Below are positions 11,607 through 13,444 of a stretch of 13,444 nucleotides of DNA, one piece after another. A program made the position numbers and the translations under genes. This DNA comes from an uncultured Bacteroidales bacterium (GTDB taxonomy: Bacteria; Bacteroidota; Bacteroidia; Bacteroidales; P3). The number at the start of each line of letters is the position of its first letter. Positions within the stretch are counted from its first letter, which is position 1. The DNA lies in assembly GCA_937884485.1 (NCBI GenBank), contig CALGCG010000029.1, positions 1-13,444 of the forward strand, in the 5' to 3' direction. The notes under the pieces are model-generated. The model ran no database searches, was not told where the DNA came from, and worked only from the letters and a program-made list of their open reading frames with translations.

Positions 11607-12385
11607 TACTCCGTCGCCTCCTTGAAAAACTTGTGGCCGTTGATCGTCATTACATACACCTGCGACTCGTGCCAGTCACTCACAACGCGGGCCGGTGCGT
11701 AAAAATACTTGATCGGCTCCGTGCTGGCTACCTGTCCGAAGTCAAACACAGCCTGCACGGCTTCCAGAGCTTCCTCGCACGGTTCCGGGCGCCAGCGGCT
11801 ATACCCGTATGTGCTCAGAGCCTCGAAGGGCCGGATCCCGTCGTCCTCACACGCTTGGAGAATGCACTGGGCCACGGCTACCTTGCCAGCGAAGGGCTCA
11901 CCCTCAGCCTCGGCGGTGATCGCGGACGCGATTTCCCAGCGTTCGGCGTCGGTCAGGTCGTAGCGTTTTTCAAAGCCTGCCTCGGCGGCCCATGCAGCCG
12001 TCAGGGCTTGCCAGTTCACCGGCGTGCCTTCGGTTCCGTCTCTGAATATGTACTCAGGCACAGGATCCGGTGCTTCTGTGGTGGTTGCCACCGGCGGCAC
12101 ATCGGCCGCTCCGGTATCTTCCGGGGCCTCTCGGCCACTGGTGAGCATGAGCGCGATCGGAAGGATAAAAGCCAGCGCCAGCACTGCCAGCACGAGGCGC
12201 CCCTTCCAGTTCAGACTCTTGCAAAAATAGACGAGGCGGTGTAAAATAGTCTTGCGCTTCCTTTTCCTGCGGATAGGTTGGGAGGCGGTGGAGCGGTTGC
12301 CCGGTTGCGTCGGGCGGCCGCTCCTTTCTGTTTGTCTGGAGGTGTTCGCCTCCGGTTCGTACACTCTCAGAGTGCTGGATCTCAT
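11606..12385 (-). CDS. Membrane-anchored SleB-like cell wall hydrolase
   Basis: The start is ATG 12385 (259 aa), set by AAAGGAGG (12394-12401) 8 nt upstream and an ATGA overlap with the exonuclease stop; a longer GTG frame from 12406 would swallow the ribosome site. A disordered N-terminus (1-38) leads to a very basic patch RRKRKRK (39-45). A membrane helix (about 63-82) follows, oriented N-in, C-out. A Pro/Thr-rich stalk (85-115) precedes a Hydrolase_2/SleB-type domain (about 149-256). Its ITAEAEGEPFAGKVAVAQ (156-173) contains the probable catalytic Glu159, and TINGHKFF (247-254) closes it. Such enzymes cleave peptidoglycan. A surface-facing hydrolase within the replication operon rather than the lysis cassette is unusual. 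Confidence 0.82.
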   Translation of the reverse strand: MRSSTLRVYEPEANTSRQTERSGRPTQPGNRSTASQPIRRKRKRKTILHRLVYFCKSLNWKGRLVLAVLALAFILPIALMLTSGREAPEDTGAADVPPVATTTEAPDPVPEYIFRDGTEGTPVNWQALTAAWAAEAGFEKRYDLTDAERWEIASAITAEAEGEPFAGKVAVAQCILQACEDDGIRPFEALSTYGYSRWRPEPCEEALEAVQAVFDFGQVASTEPIKYFYAPARVVSDWHESQVYVMTINGHKFFKEATE

Positions 12386-13125
12386 TCGTTGGCCCTCCTT
12401 TGGCACAACGCCGGGAGCGTGTAGCTCGGCGCCTGCATAAAGTTGTTGAAGCGCTGCGGGTGGTAGGCCACGCCGTCGAGGCGGTACCCGCTCACGCCGT
12501 ACTTCGGGTTATAGCCGAACACGTTCACATAGGTGAGAAGGTCGGCCCTCTCGTCGTCCATGGCCTTGCACACCTCAAACAGTGCGGCCACGTCGTCGAT
12601 CGCGCGGTGGGAGTTCTGCACCTTGTCCTCCAGCTTATAGGCGACGATCGCGTTCGCCAGTTTGTGAGGGTAGGCCCTGCGGTCTTTGTAAACGGTCAGG
12701 CTGTCCAGATAGTCGGCGGCCTCGAACATTTCCTCGCCGTCTCCGACATGTCTCCAGAGCATAGCCCTGATAAACAAGAGGTCAAACTGCGCGTTATGGG
12801 CCACCAGAAGCACCGGGCCCTTGTCGTTGCGGATCATGTCGGTAAAGGCTGCTGCAGCGTCGGCCTCAGTCACACCCTCAGACTCCAGCAGCTCGTCGGT
12901 GATCCCTGTCAGCTCGACGATCCTCTCCGGGATCTTCTGGCCGTCAGGCAGCTTCACGAACAGGTCGGCGCTGTCTGCTACTTTGAGAGTGCCGCGCTCG
13001 GTCTGCTCGATCCTGATCGCCGCCAGCTCAATGATCTGGCAGCTGTCGGCTTCGAGGCCGGTCGTCTCTGTATCGAAGAAAACGACGGCCGCATATTTCT
13101 GAAATACTTCGCGGAGGTTATTCAT
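12382..13125 (-). CDS. DEDDh 3'-5' exonuclease (DnaQ/PolC-epsilon type)
   Basis: This 247-aa protein shows all exonuclease motifs: FFDTETTGL (16-24; D18, E20), VAHNAQFDLLF (108-118; D115) and NSHRAIDDVAAL (171-182; H173, D178). That is the full DEDDh set for two-metal catalysis on single-stranded 3' ends. The spacing and the LTGITDELL segment (72-80) resemble the exonuclease domain of DnaQ and PolC. The C-terminal 50 residues (195-247), with YNPKYGVSGYRLDG, are extra and of unknown role. It may proofread or trim recombination ends. ATG 13125 follows AAGGAGG by 10 nt and overlaps the upstream gene by 8 bp (ATGAATAA). Confidence 0.93.
   Translation of the reverse strand: MNNLREVFQKYAAVVFFDTETTGLEADSCQIIELAAIRIEQTERGTLKVADSADLFVKLPDGQKIPERIVELTGITDELLESEGVTEADAAAAFTDMIRNDKGPVLLVAHNAQFDLLFIRAMLWRHVGDGEEMFEAADYLDSLTVYKDRRAYPHKLANAIVAYKLEDKVQNSHRAIDDVAALFEVCKAMDDERADLLTYVNVFGYNPKYGVSGYRLDGVAYHPQRFNNFMQAPSYTLPALCQRRANE
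12394..12401 (-). promoter_or_regulatory. Ribosome binding site fixing ATG 12385 as start
   Basis: AAAGGAGG on the minus strand, 8 nt before ATG 12385, within the end of the exonuclease gene. It lies inside the alternative GTG-started frame and so selects the ATG. Confidence 0.78.
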
Positions 13126-13444
13126 GGTCGGGCACCTCCTTGATCGTGAGAGAGGTCATGAGCGCGAGCTGTGTCTGCTCCATGGCGCGCTGCATGGCGT
13201 CCGTGGCTATGTTCACCTGCGCCAGAGTTCCGGCCAGCTTTGCGGCTTTCTGGAGATCCTCGTCGCTGGCTTCGTATGCCTTGCGCACAAATACCTCCAC
13301 GTCCTTGCCGCCTGCCTTCTCATAGATCGCAGCCAACTGGCGGGCCAGTGCATAGCGGACGATCTGGGGCAGTGTCTCAGGAAGCGGAAACGGAGCCTCT
13401 GCCTGCTGCTTGGTTTCGGTCTTGTCCTCGTCCAGATTGTCCAG
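13118..13444 (-). CDS. Unknown phage protein, C-terminal part (5' end off window)
   Basis: The frame is open from the right edge to TAA 13118, giving 108 residues without a visible start; a TTG at 13336 is internal, since the frame continues 36 codons upstream of it with no stop and the TTG has no ribosome site. The visible protein is acidic at first (LDNLDEDKTETKQQAEAP), then helical: LPQIVRYALARQLAAIYEKAGGKDVE and AYEASDEDLQKAAKLAGTLAQV. I do not recognise it. The gene is the most upstream one visible and overlaps the exonuclease gene by 8 bp, so it belongs to the same operon. Confidence 0.75.
   Translation of the reverse strand: MDNLDEDKTETKQQAEAPFPLPETLPQIVRYALARQLAAIYEKAGGKDVEVFVRKAYEASDEDLQKAAKLAGTLAQVNIATDAMQRAMEQTQLALMTSLTIKEVPDHE

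Noticed and set aside
13118..13336. A 72-aa gene starting at TTG 13336
   Set aside because: The frame remains open 36 more codons to the window edge and the TTG has no ribosome site, so the gene is a truncated longer one.

Overview
The window is part of a tailed-phage or prophage genome from a Gram-positive host, most likely a G+C-rich gut Clostridia member (Oscillospiraceae/Lachnospiraceae type). This rests on strong AAGGAGG ribosome sites before almost every gene, frequent GTG and TTG starts, G+C that looks like the high 50s percent by eye, and protein families typical of clostridial siphophages. No integrase, repressor, terminase or capsid gene is in view, so lysogeny and exact host cannot be settled.

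All genes lie on the minus strand and read leftward from the right edge. From 13444 down to 803 there is one tightly packed early/middle operon. In order it holds a partial unknown protein, a DEDDh exonuclease, a membrane-anchored SleB-like hydrolase, a coiled-coil peptide, a Gam-like protein, an ERF-type annealing protein, SSB, a replication initiator-like protein, a helicase loader, and a DNA methyltransferase. It continues with a MazF/PemK-like toxin, a DUF4406 protein, a RecU-like resolvase, a phage Dam-type methyltransferase, an ASCH protein, a 53-aa membrane peptide, a zinc-ribbon protein, a two-helix membrane protein, a ParB-methyltransferase fusion and a DUF1492/ArpU-like late regulator. 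Neighbouring genes mostly overlap by 1-20 bp or abut, so translational coupling is the rule. Ribosome sites place several starts inside the longest possible reading frames.

The operon ends at a strong terminator (757-797). A 200-bp non-coding control region follows (about 549-760). It holds a TCCACA/TGTGGA dyad, six tandem 10-bp repeats in perfect register (661-720), a GTAAACT tandem repeat, an 8-bp inverted repeat and a second terminator directly against a tRNA-Leu(CAG). Beyond the tRNA, a gene resembling phage minor tail protein Z begins and runs off the left edge. The likely logic is an early-to-late switch: the DUF1492 protein is made last in the early operon and its candidate target lies just downstream.

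A second striking structure is a pair of 11-bp repeat arrays. One (9333-9406) fills the SSB/initiator intergenic gap and the other (8888-8944) lies inside the initiator gene. They share a 24-bp identical block and look like replication-origin iterons. Functionally the genes cover replication and recombination (initiator, loader, SSB, ERF, Gam-like, RecU), heavy DNA modification (three unrelated methyltransferases), a possible host-takeover set (MazF-like, ASCH, DUF4406) and late-gene control.
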